Origin: JAHEJA01 sp965656445
Lineage (GTDB): Bacteria; Pseudomonadota; Alphaproteobacteria; Rhodobacterales; Rhodobacteraceae
Length of the DNA: 64,000 nt
Assembly (NCBI GenBank): GCA_965656445.1
Contig: CBFHKO010000001.1
Location: 434,001-498,000, forward strand
Direction of reading: 5' to 3'
Shown here: piece after piece, positions 35,019 through 43,512 of the stretch
Layout: the number at the start of each line of letters is the position of its first letter
Numbering within the stretch: the first letter of the stretch is position 1
Notes under the pieces: generated by a model
Told to the model about the DNA's origin: nothing
Database searches by the model: none
Seen by the model: the letters and a program-made list of their open reading frames with translations, nothing else
Made by a program: the position numbers and the translations under genes

Positions 35019-35493
35019 TGCCAGGCCCCTTGCGAAGCGTTTTCTCAAGGCGGTCGGCGTAGGCTTGGCGATCTTCAGTTGATAGCGTAGTAATATGATC
35101 CAAGAACACCTCACGGGCGGAATTCAACCGCTCGTCTGCCGTTTTGGCATGTTGGCGCACAATCTGATCGAAAGCCTGCGCATCAAATTCATCCGCACGT
35201 AAAATATCCAAGGCGGTTTCAAACCCCGCGCGAATGTCAGAGGGGAGCTTCTTGTTCTTACGCCCAGCATCACGCATTTTGATGCCCAGCACCCGACGAT
35301 CATCACGATCCAATGCGCGCATGTAAAATGACGCTGTCGGCGCACCAGGAGTGCGCATTTTTTCGCCTCCCGTCGAATGATAGCGCCAAGCCGCTCCGCC
35401 AATTAATCCGAGGAACCCAATATTAAGACACAAGGACACCGCCAACAAAATGCGGATCCAGAGTTTCGTTTTTGATGTGCTTGATTGTGTCAT
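35005..35493 (-). CDS. Periplasmic heavy-metal sensor (CpxP/Spy-like)
   Basis: A 162-residue protein with a short cytoplasmic N-terminus, one membrane segment (about 11-32, IRILLAVSLCLNIGFLGLIGGAA within it) and a helical periplasmic domain containing LDRDDRRVLGIKMRDAG and DRQAYADRLEKTLRK, the LTxxQ-related layout of the CpxP/Spy/CnrX group annotated as periplasmic heavy metal sensor. No cysteine- or histidine-rich metal site is obvious. Two bases after the putative anti-sigma gene and in one unit with the ECF sigma factor, it could sense envelope or metal stress and act on the anti-sigma protein. Confidence 0.72.
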   Translation of the reverse strand: MTQSSTSKTKLWIRILLAVSLCLNIGFLGLIGGAAWRYHSTGGEKMRTPGAPTASFYMRALDRDDRRVLGIKMRDAGRKNKKLPSDIRAGFETALDILRADEFDAQAFDQIVRQHAKTADERLNSAREVFLDHITTLSTEDRQAYADRLEKTLRKGPGKKKD

Positions 35494-35495
35494 GA

Positions 35496-35882
35496 TTATC
35501 CCTCGAAGCTAAAGTCTAAGCCAGAAAACGGATCAAGCTCGTCTAATGATGTTGCATCTGCCGTGACCGAAAACACGGCCAAACTCTCGGTCGGAAATGT
35601 TCCCGTGCCAAGTCCGACCCACAAGCCAACGAGTGCCGCCGTGCTGAACCCCGCCACGGACGGCCATCCCCCGATTTCGGCGAAAAGCACTTTCCACCAC
35701 GGGGATGGGGTTTCAACAGCGCGTGACCCAAATACATTAGGTTGATGTGCATCGGCATCCGCAAGGATGCGCGCCATAATGTCAGGATTGGGAACAGGAA
35801 TTCGCGCCCGCTCTTGGTCAAAAAAGTCGTTCAGCTCTTTGTCCATTTGATCCTCTGATAACATATGCTTAGGGTCTGTCAT
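35496..35882 (-). CDS. Putative anti-sigma factor, single membrane segment
   Basis: A 128-residue protein: acidic N-terminal helix region (MDKELNDFFDQERARIPVPN), then a membrane segment near residues 75-95 (SVAGFSTAALVGLWVGLG) and a short C-terminal tail ending in SGLDFSFEG. No zinc-binding anti-sigma motif is visible. The role is inferred from position: it overlaps the 3' end of an ECF sigma gene, precedes a CpxP-like sensor and has the one-pass topology of membrane anti-sigma factors. ATG at 35882 has AGGA 7 bases upstream, a better site than the ATG at 35888. Confidence 0.55.
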   Translation of the reverse strand: MTDPKHMLSEDQMDKELNDFFDQERARIPVPNPDIMARILADADAHQPNVFGSRAVETPSPWWKVLFAEIGGWPSVAGFSTAALVGLWVGLGTGTFPTESLAVFSVTADATSLDELDPFSGLDFSFEG

Positions 35883-36456
35883 CTTCATATCCTAACTCGT
35901 GTTTGCGCCCTTTCAAGAGGGCTTTCAATGCGCGCTTGCCGCGTGAGACCAAGCTTTCAACAGCTTCGACAGAGACATTCAATCGCTCGGCGATCTCTGG
36001 ATTTGCCAGCTCATCCAAATGGCGCAAGGTAAGCGCCTCTCTTTGGCGATCGGGTAGCTCGGCAATTGCTTGCCTGAGTGCGTCAGAGCGATCTTGATCC
36101 AATAGCCGCCCCTCAGCCCCCTGAGCCGTGTCTATTGCATCCATGCCCTCTTCTAGGGCGGATTCACAGTGCTTGCGTTTGCGGTCCGTACAAAGGTTGG
36201 CAATCACACGATACATCCATGTGCTAACCTGCGCATCTTCTATTCGCCATTCTGGTGCAATTTTCCAGAGCCGTAAAAACGCATCCTGAGTGACGTCTTC
36301 AGCATCCGCTTGATTTTGCAAAAGCCGATAGGCCTGGCTAAAGGCGCGTGGCATGAGCCGTTCGGTCAATATCCGTGCAGCATGCGGATCGCCGTTGGCA
36401 TAGGCCACCAACACATCCCCATCACTGCTCTCGTTATATTGATCAAACGGCATCAT
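35869..36456 (-). CDS. ECF-type RNA polymerase sigma factor
   Basis: A 195-residue sigma-70 family ECF factor. Region 2 (about 25-95) includes AEDVTQDAFLRLWK and VSTWMYRVIANLCTDRKRK; region 4 (about 128-182) includes IAELPDRQREALTLRHLDELANPEIAERL split in two halves with the helix-turn-helix SVEAVESLVSRGKRAL. It would direct RNA polymerase to a small stress regulon, probably including its own operon. It lies between an EF-hand protein gene and the putative anti-sigma gene. Confidence 0.9.
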   Translation of the reverse strand: MMPFDQYNESSDGDVLVAYANGDPHAARILTERLMPRAFSQAYRLLQNQADAEDVTQDAFLRLWKIAPEWRIEDAQVSTWMYRVIANLCTDRKRKHCESALEEGMDAIDTAQGAEGRLLDQDRSDALRQAIAELPDRQREALTLRHLDELANPEIAERLNVSVEAVESLVSRGKRALKALLKGRKHELGYEDDRP

Positions 36457-36484
36457 GCCCTGCTCTTATCTGATGATGATCAAA

Positions 36485-36988
36485 TTATGAATCATCTTTT
36501 GAGTGATCGCCTTTTTTACCTGACTTGCCGCCACGCTTTTTCGCTTTTTCAGCCATTGCGTCATATTCCTCTTTGGAAATGCTGCCGTCGTCATTGTCGT
36601 CAAAACGCTTCATCATGCGCTCTTGCATCTTGTCTGCGCGTCCGTCTGACATCTCTTCGAGCGTTAGAAAACCATCGTCGTTTTCATCCATTTTCGAAAA
36701 CATTTTGCCTTGGCGCTTTTTCATACGCTTATTGGCTTTTTCGGACATGCCGGCGGTCATTTCGTCTTCGGACAATTTACCGTCTTTGTTTTCGTCCATT
36801 TTGTCGAAGCGGATTTTGCCCTGCGCGGCCAATTCATCGGTTGAAATTTGGCCATCAGAGTTCAAATCCAGCTCTTCAAATGCTGGAAGTGCCATGCCTT
36901 TGCCCATTTTCCCATGTGCAAAAGCAGTCAAAGTTGTTGCAAAAATTGCAACGACAGCTGTGGATGCGATTAAAAAAGAACGTTTCAT
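36485..36988 (-). CDS. Exported EF-hand Ca2+-binding protein
   Basis: A 167-residue protein with a signal peptide (MKRSFLIASTAVVAIFATTL, cleavage probably after AFA) and four EF-hand loops of canonical D-x-N/D-x-D-G form starting at residues 41, 65, 101 and 130. The C-terminal tail is rich in Lys, Gly and Asp. It probably acts in the periplasm, binding Ca2+ or another divalent metal. It is the first gene of the unit that continues with the ECF sigma factor 28 bases downstream, implying a metal- or envelope-related stress response. AGTAGGA lies about 6 bases before the ATG. Confidence 0.85.
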   Translation of the reverse strand: MKRSFLIASTAVVAIFATTLTAFAHGKMGKGMALPAFEELDLNSDGQISTDELAAQGKIRFDKMDENKDGKLSEDEMTAGMSEKANKRMKKRQGKMFSKMDENDDGFLTLEEMSDGRADKMQERMMKRFDDNDDGSISKEEYDAMAEKAKKRGGKSGKKGDHSKDDS

Positions 36989-37183
36989 ATTATATCCTAC
37001 TCTTTGTAACTCGGCGTTTTCGCCCTTGTGCTAAGTAATACGCACAGCCGCAAATTTTCCGTCGCGAAAATATCCAGAGTCTCAAAAAGATTTGCGACAT
37101 CCGGACGCAATGACAGAATGACCCGTTTCTTTTTGAGGCATTTTCCGTTTTCATGGGCTCTTCAATACGCCAAGGTCATCGTC

Positions 37184-37579
37184 ATGTCGCACTTAGAAAC
37201 ATCGCATAGCTCAACAGATCGCCCTATTTGGACCTCATTGTGGAGAGGATGGCGCTGCAAATGCCCGAGTTGTGGCCAAGGTCCTATCCTGCGCGGATAC
37301 CTCAAAGTGCGTGAGACATGTTCTGTTTGTCGATTAGACCTCACGCCACAACGCGCAGATGACGGCCCCGCCTATTTGACGATTTTGATTGTTGGTCACT
37401 TAATGGCGCCTCTCTTGCTAATTGTGTTTGAACGGTTCCGCCCCGAACCTTTGGTCCTATTCACAATATTTGCCATTGGATGTTTGGCGCTATCGCTCTA
37501 TCTTCTGCCTAGGTTGAAAGGGGCGATTGTTGCGTTCCAATGGGCGCGTGGGATGCATGGGTTCGGGAATGTTTCATAA
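37184..37579 (+). CDS. DUF983 membrane protein with zinc-ribbon motif
   Basis: A 131-residue protein: Cys27-x2-Cys30 and Cys46-x2-Cys49 (CPSC and CSVC) form a zinc-ribbon-like knuckle, followed by two hydrophobic segments (about 64-80 and 85-105) and a basic tail. This matches DUF983, an alphaproteobacterial family of unknown role often near NUDIX or cytochrome-related genes. The ATG at 37184 is preferred because the upstream extension to 37028 is unconserved and overlaps the divergent promoter. A NUDIX gene follows 15 bases downstream. Confidence 0.78.
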   Translation: MSHLETSHSSTDRPIWTSLWRGWRCKCPSCGQGPILRGYLKVRETCSVCRLDLTPQRADDGPAYLTILIVGHLMAPLLLIVFERFRPEPLVLFTIFAIGCLALSLYLLPRLKGAIVAFQWARGMHGFGNVS

Positions 37580-37594
37580 GCCCTAACGGGGTTC

Positions 37595-38296
37595 ATGATG
37601 ACACTAGACAAAACAGCGATCCGAAACGCGGCCACGATTATCGTTGTGCGAGATCGATTTGACACCCCAAAGGTTTTAATGGGGCAACGCGGATCAAAAG
37701 CTGCGTTCATGCCCAATAAATTCGTGTTTCCAGGTGGTGCGGTTGATCCAAATGATGCACAAGTTCCTTTGGCAAACCCAATTTCAGAAAGCTGCACTGC
37801 CAAGTTATTGAAGGATTGCGATGAGGATTTGACCCATGCGCTTTGTGTGGCGGCAATCCGCGAATTATTTGAAGAAACTGGCTTAATATTGGGACAGGAT
37901 GGCGACTGGCCTAGCCCAATTCATTCAGACTGGGCTAGCTTTGCCGCTTCTGGCAAGCTTCCCGATGCCTCTGCTCTGCAATTTGTGTTTCGCGCAATCA
38001 CGCCACCCGGTCGCCCCCGTCGCTTTGATGCACGGTTTTTCCTCTTGGACGCGGACCAAATTGGATCGGACCTAGACGATTTTTCAGCGGCCTCAGATGA
38101 GCTGTCCCATTTACAATGGATCCCTGTCGAGGATGTCCGCAAGTTTGATTTGCCCTTCATCACAGAAGTGGTCTTGGCCGAGGTGATCGGGCGGCTACAT
38201 GACAGGACCGCCCCAACCTCTATTCCCTTCTATCGCAACTCTGACGAAGAAAGCCTCTTTTTGCGTCTTTATGGGGATAGTCGCAACATGGACTAA
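37595..38296 (+). CDS. NUDIX hydrolase
   Basis: A 233-residue NUDIX protein of the longer alphaproteobacterial type. FVFPGGAVDPND precedes the Nudix helix, whose core AAIRELFEETGLIL carries the metal-binding Glu residues. A spacer between PGGAVD and the helix makes it resemble the CoA-pyrophosphatase/NUDT19-like branch. The substrate, a nucleoside diphosphate derivative such as a CoA or NAD ester, is not decidable here. Probably co-transcribed with DUF983. Its stop overlaps the stop of the convergent desaturase gene. Confidence 0.85.
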   Translation: MMTLDKTAIRNAATIIVVRDRFDTPKVLMGQRGSKAAFMPNKFVFPGGAVDPNDAQVPLANPISESCTAKLLKDCDEDLTHALCVAAIRELFEETGLILGQDGDWPSPIHSDWASFAASGKLPDASALQFVFRAITPPGRPRRFDARFFLLDADQIGSDLDDFSAASDELSHLQWIPVEDVRKFDLPFITEVVLAEVIGRLHDRTAPTSIPFYRNSDEESLFLRLYGDSRNMD

Positions 38297-39192
38297 GTGT
38301 CCGACGTCGGATGTGTCATCAAAGGATGGGGGACAGGGTCCTTCGTCCGCACGAAATACTTGGCAAAAATTTCCTTATATGAACGGTAGACATATCCTCC
38401 ATTCCGCGCGATCAGTTGGGGTTTTGTACGCTCATACAGATCAGGAAGCTCATACCATGGCACCTTGGGATAGGTATGGTGAACAGAGTGGAAGTTGTTG
38501 TTTAAAAAGAACAAAGCAAATAGGCCGCGATCCTCAATTATCACTGTCCGCGAAGGCGCATCTTCATGTGCACGATGCTCTAAAAACGTCCGTATTTTCA
38601 GAATACTAAGGGTAAAATAGCTCGCCATTACATAGGTCGTGAGACTGACATCCGTTAAGATCAAAAGACCCCAGAGGATGACCGCGACACTTGCAATATG
38701 AACGGCCCAAGACAAGGCAATGCGCCCATCACCGCCCGCAATGGCGCGCATATCAGAGCGCATACAACTCAGCTGCCCAATGATCGGCCCGATGACCATA
38801 CGCCCCAGCAACGTGTTGTTCCAAAGATAAACCCGCTGACGCCAAGTCGGTAGCTTTTGCCATTGGATCGGATCAAGGAAATTTGTCTCAGGATCATCAT
38901 AAGGGTCCGTGAGGTTTTCATCCCGATGATGCGCAATATGCGTGTCTCTAAACCTAAAATACGGCACAAACAACGTGAGCGCTGGCATCACGAAAAGCGC
39001 ATTGAGCCAGTCATACCGCGTTGGATGCCCGTGAAGCACCTCATGACTGAGCGAGGAATGCAAAACCCCTGCGATTGTAAGTATGATAATTGCCAATATT
39101 TGCGACCAAGAGGCGCTCAGCGCACCTAAGACGAAAATACCATAAGTTGTTGCGATTAATAGATAAGTAGGCCATTCAAACCGCGATTTCAT
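38293..39192 (-). CDS. Fatty acid desaturase family protein
   Basis: A 299-residue membrane enzyme with the histidine boxes of the membrane di-iron desaturase/hydroxylase family: LSHEVLHGH (box 1), DTHIAHHRDE (box 2) and NNFHSVHHTYP (box 3), separated by two hydrophobic hairpins. It could introduce a double bond or hydroxyl into a fatty acid or carotenoid-like substrate. It is divergent from an XRE regulator that may control it; the 105-base gap contains two copies of TGATTAAC (39206-39213 and 39259-39266). Confidence 0.85.
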   Translation of the reverse strand: MKSRFEWPTYLLIATTYGIFVLGALSASWSQILAIIILTIAGVLHSSLSHEVLHGHPTRYDWLNALFVMPALTLFVPYFRFRDTHIAHHRDENLTDPYDDPETNFLDPIQWQKLPTWRQRVYLWNNTLLGRMVIGPIIGQLSCMRSDMRAIAGGDGRIALSWAVHIASVAVILWGLLILTDVSLTTYVMASYFTLSILKIRTFLEHRAHEDAPSRTVIIEDRGLFALFFLNNNFHSVHHTYPKVPWYELPDLYERTKPQLIARNGGYVYRSYKEIFAKYFVRTKDPVPHPLMTHPTSDT

Positions 39193-39297
39193 GTTTCCTC
39201 CTGCGTGATTAACTCAGGAGGGTGTGACCCAATTTACATTCCTTGCCAATTCAGGATATGATTAACAGAACACAACAATAGTGATATTTATCAACAC

Positions 39298-40158
39298 ATG
39301 CCGACAAATATAGACAAACGTATCCGAGCTGAGAACTTTCGCACTCGCCTTTTGCAAGCCATGTCAGATTGCAACATGAGCCAAAGCGCCCTCGCCCGCG
39401 AAATTGGCGTTGATCGATCAACGATTTCACAACTCATCTCTGGTGACGGAGCGCGGCTGCCGAATGCACAAGTGATTGGTGAATGTGCTTTTGTTCTCAA
39501 GGTATCCGCAGATTGGTTACTTAGCCTCTCTGATAGACCCGAACGAGCCGCTGACCTCTTGGCCAGCTCACTCGAACTGACCCGCGCGCCGCGTGCTATG
39601 GTGGATGAACAAATTTTCCAATGGCACAAAGAGGCCGCTGGCTATAAAATTCGCCACGTACCAGCAACCTTGCCAGACATGTTCAAAACAGATGCATTAC
39701 TGGAATGGGAATATGCCGTGCATTTGGGCAAGACCACGCAACAAGCCATCGGTGCCTCGCGAGATCGACTGAATTGGATGGCGAATTCCAATTCAGATTA
39801 TGAAATTGCGATGCCCGTTCATGAACTGCTCTGCTTTGCCACGGCCGAAGGCTATTACCGCGACCTGCCCCTTGAGGTGAGATTGGCTCAGCTGGATCGT
39901 TTCTTGGAGCTCAGTGAACAACTCTATCCGCGCGTTCGCATTTATCTCTTTGATGCGCATCAACTCTATTCCTCGCCCGTCACGATTTTTGGCCCGCTCT
40001 TGTCGGTTCTCTATGTCGGGCAACATTACCTCGCCTTTCGAGACAGCGAGCGTATTGCCGCCTTTACCGAACATTTCGACAACCTCGTTCGCCAAGCAAA
40101 CATCGGCACCCGCGATCTAAGTGACTACCTTAAGTCCCTGAAATCATTTGCGGATTAA
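39298..40158 (+). CDS. XRE-family transcriptional regulator
   Basis: A 286-residue regulator with an N-terminal Cro/CI-type helix-turn-helix (about 12-70, including MSQSALAREIGVDRSTISQL) and a 200-residue C-terminal domain without recognised motifs, helical in appearance. It is not a phage-type repressor, lacking a LexA-like protease part. Divergent arrangement suggests control of the desaturase. Its stop overlaps that of the convergent aldo/keto reductase. Confidence 0.85.
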   Translation: MPTNIDKRIRAENFRTRLLQAMSDCNMSQSALAREIGVDRSTISQLISGDGARLPNAQVIGECAFVLKVSADWLLSLSDRPERAADLLASSLELTRAPRAMVDEQIFQWHKEAAGYKIRHVPATLPDMFKTDALLEWEYAVHLGKTTQQAIGASRDRLNWMANSNSDYEIAMPVHELLCFATAEGYYRDLPLEVRLAQLDRFLELSEQLYPRVRIYLFDAHQLYSSPVTIFGPLLSVLYVGQHYLAFRDSERIAAFTEHFDNLVRQANIGTRDLSDYLKSLKSFAD

Positions 40159-41201
40159 TAGGGCATTGGATGCGCTTTGTGGGCTGCTGAAATGTCGTCA
40201 ATACAGGCTTGGCTTAGGGTCACATCAACGGATTTTATAGCATGCTCAAGTTGCGGTAACGTGGTTGCCCCAAAAATCGCAGAACACATAAACGGACGCG
40301 TGCGACACCAGGCAAGCGCCATGTGAACGGGATCAATCCCGTGTTTTTCAGCGATCGCAAGATAGGCATCAACAGCCGGCAACGTACGCTCTGTCATGCG
40401 CCCACCGAGATTATCGACCAGAGAGCGACGCGACCCTTTGGGAATGGCCCCGTTTTGATATTTGCCCGTCAATAACCCCGTGGCCAAAGGTGAAAAGGCA
40501 ATCAAACCCACCTCTTCATTCACGCTGAGTTCCGCCAAATCCGTGTCATAGAGACGGCACAGCAGTGAATATTCATTTTGCATCGTCATCACGCGCGGCC
40601 AGCCCCGATCCTCAGACAGACGGAGCCATTGTGACGTCCCCCACGCGCTTTCGTTTGACAATCCGAAATAGCGAATATTCCCCTTATCAACTTGTTTTTG
40701 AAGCGCTTCTAAGCAGTCCTCCATATTGGCCAACGTCTCAGCCTTATTCTGATGCGACGGATCAAATTCCCAATTCTTGCGAAACATGTAGGACCCACGA
40801 TTTGGCCAGTGGAATTGATACAAATCAATGTAATCCGTCTTGAGGCGTCTTAGGTTGCCCTCAATGGTTTCTGGGATTGTGGCGGATGAAATCGGAGCGC
40901 CGTTTCGCGCATTGCTAAACCCTTCGCCCGAGTGTTTCGTGGCAAGCACATAATCCCCCCGACGGCTTGGGTTGGCATGGTTCCACGTGCCGATAATTTC
41001 TTCGGTGCGCCCAAGGGTTTCCTTTGAAATCGGATTAACGGGATACATTTCCGCCGTATCAACAAAATTGATCCCATGATCCAGAGCAAAGTCCATCTGC
41101 TGATGTCCGTCGGCCTCGGTTGTTTGCGTTCCAAAGGTCATCGTACCAAGGCAAAGCTCGGATACCATCACACCGCTTTGTCCCATTGGGTTCATTTTCA
41201 T
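40155..41201 (-). CDS. Aldo/keto reductase
   Basis: A 348-residue NADPH-dependent reductase with a TIM-barrel AKR sequence. The catalytic tetrad is visible in NFVDTAEMYPVNP (Asp, Tyr), LATKHSG (Lys) and YQFHWPNRG (His). The C-terminal NADPH part has IFGATTLPQLEHAI. It resembles the Tas/YghZ subgroup. ATG at 41201 follows GGAGG by 7 bases, so the longer frame from 41276 is unlikely. Physiological substrate unknown, perhaps aldehydes from lipid oxidation given the desaturase nearby. Confidence 0.9.
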   Translation of the reverse strand: MKMNPMGQSGVMVSELCLGTMTFGTQTTEADGHQQMDFALDHGINFVDTAEMYPVNPISKETLGRTEEIIGTWNHANPSRRGDYVLATKHSGEGFSNARNGAPISSATIPETIEGNLRRLKTDYIDLYQFHWPNRGSYMFRKNWEFDPSHQNKAETLANMEDCLEALQKQVDKGNIRYFGLSNESAWGTSQWLRLSEDRGWPRVMTMQNEYSLLCRLYDTDLAELSVNEEVGLIAFSPLATGLLTGKYQNGAIPKGSRRSLVDNLGGRMTERTLPAVDAYLAIAEKHGIDPVHMALAWCRTRPFMCSAIFGATTLPQLEHAIKSVDVTLSQACIDDISAAHKAHPMPY

Positions 41202-41525
41202 TTGGCTGCCTCCGGTGGTTTTGTTGGCTTCACTAAATCGAACCCTTCCGAAAAGTTCAACCAGCAATGCAATCACACACGGATTAATGCCTTTTTAAGC
41301 AATCCTCACATTAACGATTAGGCGCGGGGTATAAACTCTGACGGTCATTGGATTTTCTCGTCTCTACTTAGAAAGTTCGTCTTTTTTCGTTAACCACCGT
41401 TAATAAAAATTAAGCAATTCTAAGCCTTTGAGTGAACTCAACCTCACAACATCTTTGATTCACTGCACTTTTTAACATGGCATAAAAATATAGAACAAAA
41501 TGGGAACATTTGTTATTATGCGGTC
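41202..41525. other. Intergenic region between aldo/keto reductase and ImuA-like genes
   Basis: A 324-base A/T-rich divergent promoter region. It holds the ribosome binding site of the reductase at its left end, three TTAA tetramers at exactly 10-base spacing (41390, 41400, 41410), and a LexA box close to the ImuA-like start. No open frame with coding character is visible. Confidence 0.6.
41493..41507 (+). promoter_or_regulatory. LexA (SOS) box, GAAC-N7-GAAC
   Basis: GAAC (41493-41496), seven bases, GAAC (41504-41507) is the exact reverse complement of the alphaproteobacterial LexA motif GTTC-N7-GTTC. It ends 18 bases before the ATG of the ImuA-like gene, a normal repressor position. This predicts DNA-damage induction of that gene and perhaps the MFS gene behind it. 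Confidence 0.78.
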
Positions 41526-42128
41526 ATGAACCTGAGTCTTTTGTCCCGTCATCAACGCCCCAAACGGCGCTCTATTCAGCTCTTTGAAGGGGCTGATTTA
41601 GAAGACGCGCGCGTTCATGAATGTAGCGGGGTGTCCAAACATCTTTTTGCCCTACTCGTCGCCCAAAAAACCCAAGGGCCTGTGTTCTGGATTTCACTGA
41701 CCCATCGGCGCGATCATATAAACCCTCAAGGATTTCAAAGCCTTATCTCACCACACCATTTCATTTTCATCACAGCAAAACGCCACATCGATGCCCTTTG
41801 GAGCATGGAAGAAGCCCTCCGCAGCCCTGCCCCCCGCCTTGTTGTTGCTGATGTGGACACCTACCCTGCCCTCACCCCGACACGCCGCCTTCATCTAGCG
41901 GCGGAACACGGCAACACTCTTGGACTCTTGCTGACACCACAAACAGGGGGCGCACAGGGGATCGAAACACGCTGGCATATGACACCACAACACAGCCCCT
42001 CACAACAGAGCTGGCACCTCTCCCGAACCAAGGCACGCGGCGCACCGCCTCAGAACTGGACGCTCATAAAATCCGACACAACGACCTTTGAGGTTCAAAG
42101 CGACATTCAAAGGTCGGCAACTCACTAG
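41526..42128 (+). CDS. ImuA-like SOS protein
   Basis: A 200-residue protein resembling ImuA, the RecA/SulA-related partner of ImuB and DnaE2 in damage-induced mutagenesis. The matching blocks are ALWSMEEALRSPAPRLVVADV (residues about 94-114), TRRLHLAAEHGNTLGLLLTP, and TRWHMTPQHSP followed by a W/H-rich tail. No Walker A motif is visible, and it is a little shorter than usual ImuA. The LexA box 18 bases before the ATG supports an SOS role. Neither imuB nor dnaE2 is adjacent, so it may be an orphan paralogue. The MFS gene follows 32 bases downstream. Confidence 0.62.
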   Translation: MNLSLLSRHQRPKRRSIQLFEGADLEDARVHECSGVSKHLFALLVAQKTQGPVFWISLTHRRDHINPQGFQSLISPHHFIFITAKRHIDALWSMEEALRSPAPRLVVADVDTYPALTPTRRLHLAAEHGNTLGLLLTPQTGGAQGIETRWHMTPQHSPSQQSWHLSRTKARGAPPQNWTLIKSDTTTFEVQSDIQRSATH

Positions 42129-42160
42129 ACATTCCCCAAGGACAGGCATACCAACCCCAC

Positions 42161-43384
42161 ATGCGCGTCCTAATTTCATTTGCGGCCTTATTTTTATCCG
42201 TCACGCTTTTACAGCTTGCCACTGGTGGTGTCGGCCCCCTTGATGCGCTCTCCGGCTTTGAACTCAACTTCACAACGGAACAAATCGGCCTCTTGGGATC
42301 ATCCCATTTCATCGGCTTCTTTATCGGATGTTGGTGGGCACCTCGCCTCATGGGAAGCGTGGGGCATTCTCGCGCCTTTGCCGCTTTTACCGCCGCAGGC
42401 GCGATCAGTTTAATCGCCCATATGCTCATTATCGACCCATATGCTTGGGCCATCATGCGCGTCGCATCTGGCCTCTGTGTGGCAGGGTGCTACACGGTCA
42501 TCGAAGCTTGGCTTCAGGCCAAAGTCACCAATGAAACGCGCGGCCGCGCAATGGGCATCTACCGCGTGGTCGACATGAGCGCCTCTCTCATCGCCCAGCT
42601 CATGATCGGCGTTCTCGCCCCCGCAAGCTACGTCTCGTACAACATCTTGGCTCTCTTGTGTTGTGCCACCCTTATTCCGCTCACCTTAACCACGGCGCGA
42701 CAACCCCCAACGCCAACGGCCCCCCGATTGCGCCCTATGCTCGCCGTGCGGCGCTCTCCGCTTGCCGCCGCCGCCGTGATCGTCGCCGCCCTCTCAAGCG
42801 CCTCATTTCGCATGGTTGGCCCCGTCTATGGCCAAGGGGTCGGGCTCATGACCGAACAAATCGCCTATTTCCTTGCGGCCTTCGTACTAGGCGGCGCTCT
42901 AGCACAATATCCGGCTGGCTGGCTCGCAGACCGGTATGATCGCCGCTGGGTGCTCATTGGGCTCTCAATCGCGGCAATCCTCAGCTGCGCTCTAACCAGC
43001 AGCATCCCAACAACAGATACAACAACTGTCTTTCTTTTGGCTGGCTTCTTTGGGCTTACCACCTTCCCAATTTATTCTGTGGCCGCCGCACACGCGCATG
43101 ACTTTGCCTCAAGCGATGAGCGCGTCGAACTCTCTGCTGCCTTGATGTTTTTCTATGCGCTTGGCGCCATTGCCGCGCCCTATGTCGCTTCAAAACTGAT
43201 GAATGCTTACGGCCCATCGGCGCTCTTTATGATGATCGCGGTTGGACATGCGGTTCTTGTTGTGTTTGGCCTCAGACGGATGCGTGTCGGCAAAACAAGC
43301 GAAAATCGCACAGCCTATGTCTATGCCCCGCGCACCTCCTTCACGATTGGGCGTTTGCTGTCACGCTCACGAGAGCGCAAATAA
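42161..43384 (+). CDS. MFS transporter
   Basis: A 407-residue major facilitator with about twelve membrane segments. The A-motif-like loop after segment 2 is GCWWAPRLMGSVGHSR, and its second-half copy is YPAGWLADRYDRRWVLIG. It belongs to a sugar/drug exporter-like group; the substrate is unknown. It lies 32 bases after the ImuA-like gene on the same strand, so it may share the LexA-controlled promoter. A strong terminator follows. Confidence 0.86.
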   Translation: MRVLISFAALFLSVTLLQLATGGVGPLDALSGFELNFTTEQIGLLGSSHFIGFFIGCWWAPRLMGSVGHSRAFAAFTAAGAISLIAHMLIIDPYAWAIMRVASGLCVAGCYTVIEAWLQAKVTNETRGRAMGIYRVVDMSASLIAQLMIGVLAPASYVSYNILALLCCATLIPLTLTTARQPPTPTAPRLRPMLAVRRSPLAAAAVIVAALSSASFRMVGPVYGQGVGLMTEQIAYFLAAFVLGGALAQYPAGWLADRYDRRWVLIGLSIAAILSCALTSSIPTTDTTTVFLLAGFFGLTTFPIYSVAAAHAHDFASSDERVELSAALMFFYALGAIAAPYVASKLMNAYGPSALFMMIAVGHAVLVVFGLRRMRVGKTSENRTAYVYAPRTSFTIGRLLSRSRERK

Positions 43385-43434
43385 ACTTCATCTTTGCAAA
43401 AATACTCGCGGGGATGAATTGGCCAAGGGCCAAG

Positions 43435-43458
43435 AAGGGGGCGGCAAGCCCCCTTTTC
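43435..43458 (+). terminator. Rho-independent terminator after the MFS gene
   Basis: AAGGGGGC (43435-43442), loop GGCAA, GCCCCCTT (43448-43455), followed by TT. An 8-base-pair stem ends the ImuA-like/MFS unit and isolates it from metG. Confidence 0.82.
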
Positions 43459-43512
43459 CCCAAACAAAAACTAGGTTAGAGAACCATTAACTTTAACCTC
43501 ACGGATTGCGGC

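Noticed and set aside
36310..37038. 242-codon plus-strand frame
   Set aside because: Overlaps the ECF sigma and EF-hand genes on the other strand, is Cys/Arg-rich without family motifs, and has no ribosome binding site.
41390..41413. CtrA binding site TTAA-N7-TTAA
   Set aside because: The tetramers are separated by six bases, not seven, so the consensus is not met; the phasing is recorded as a separate low-interest finding.
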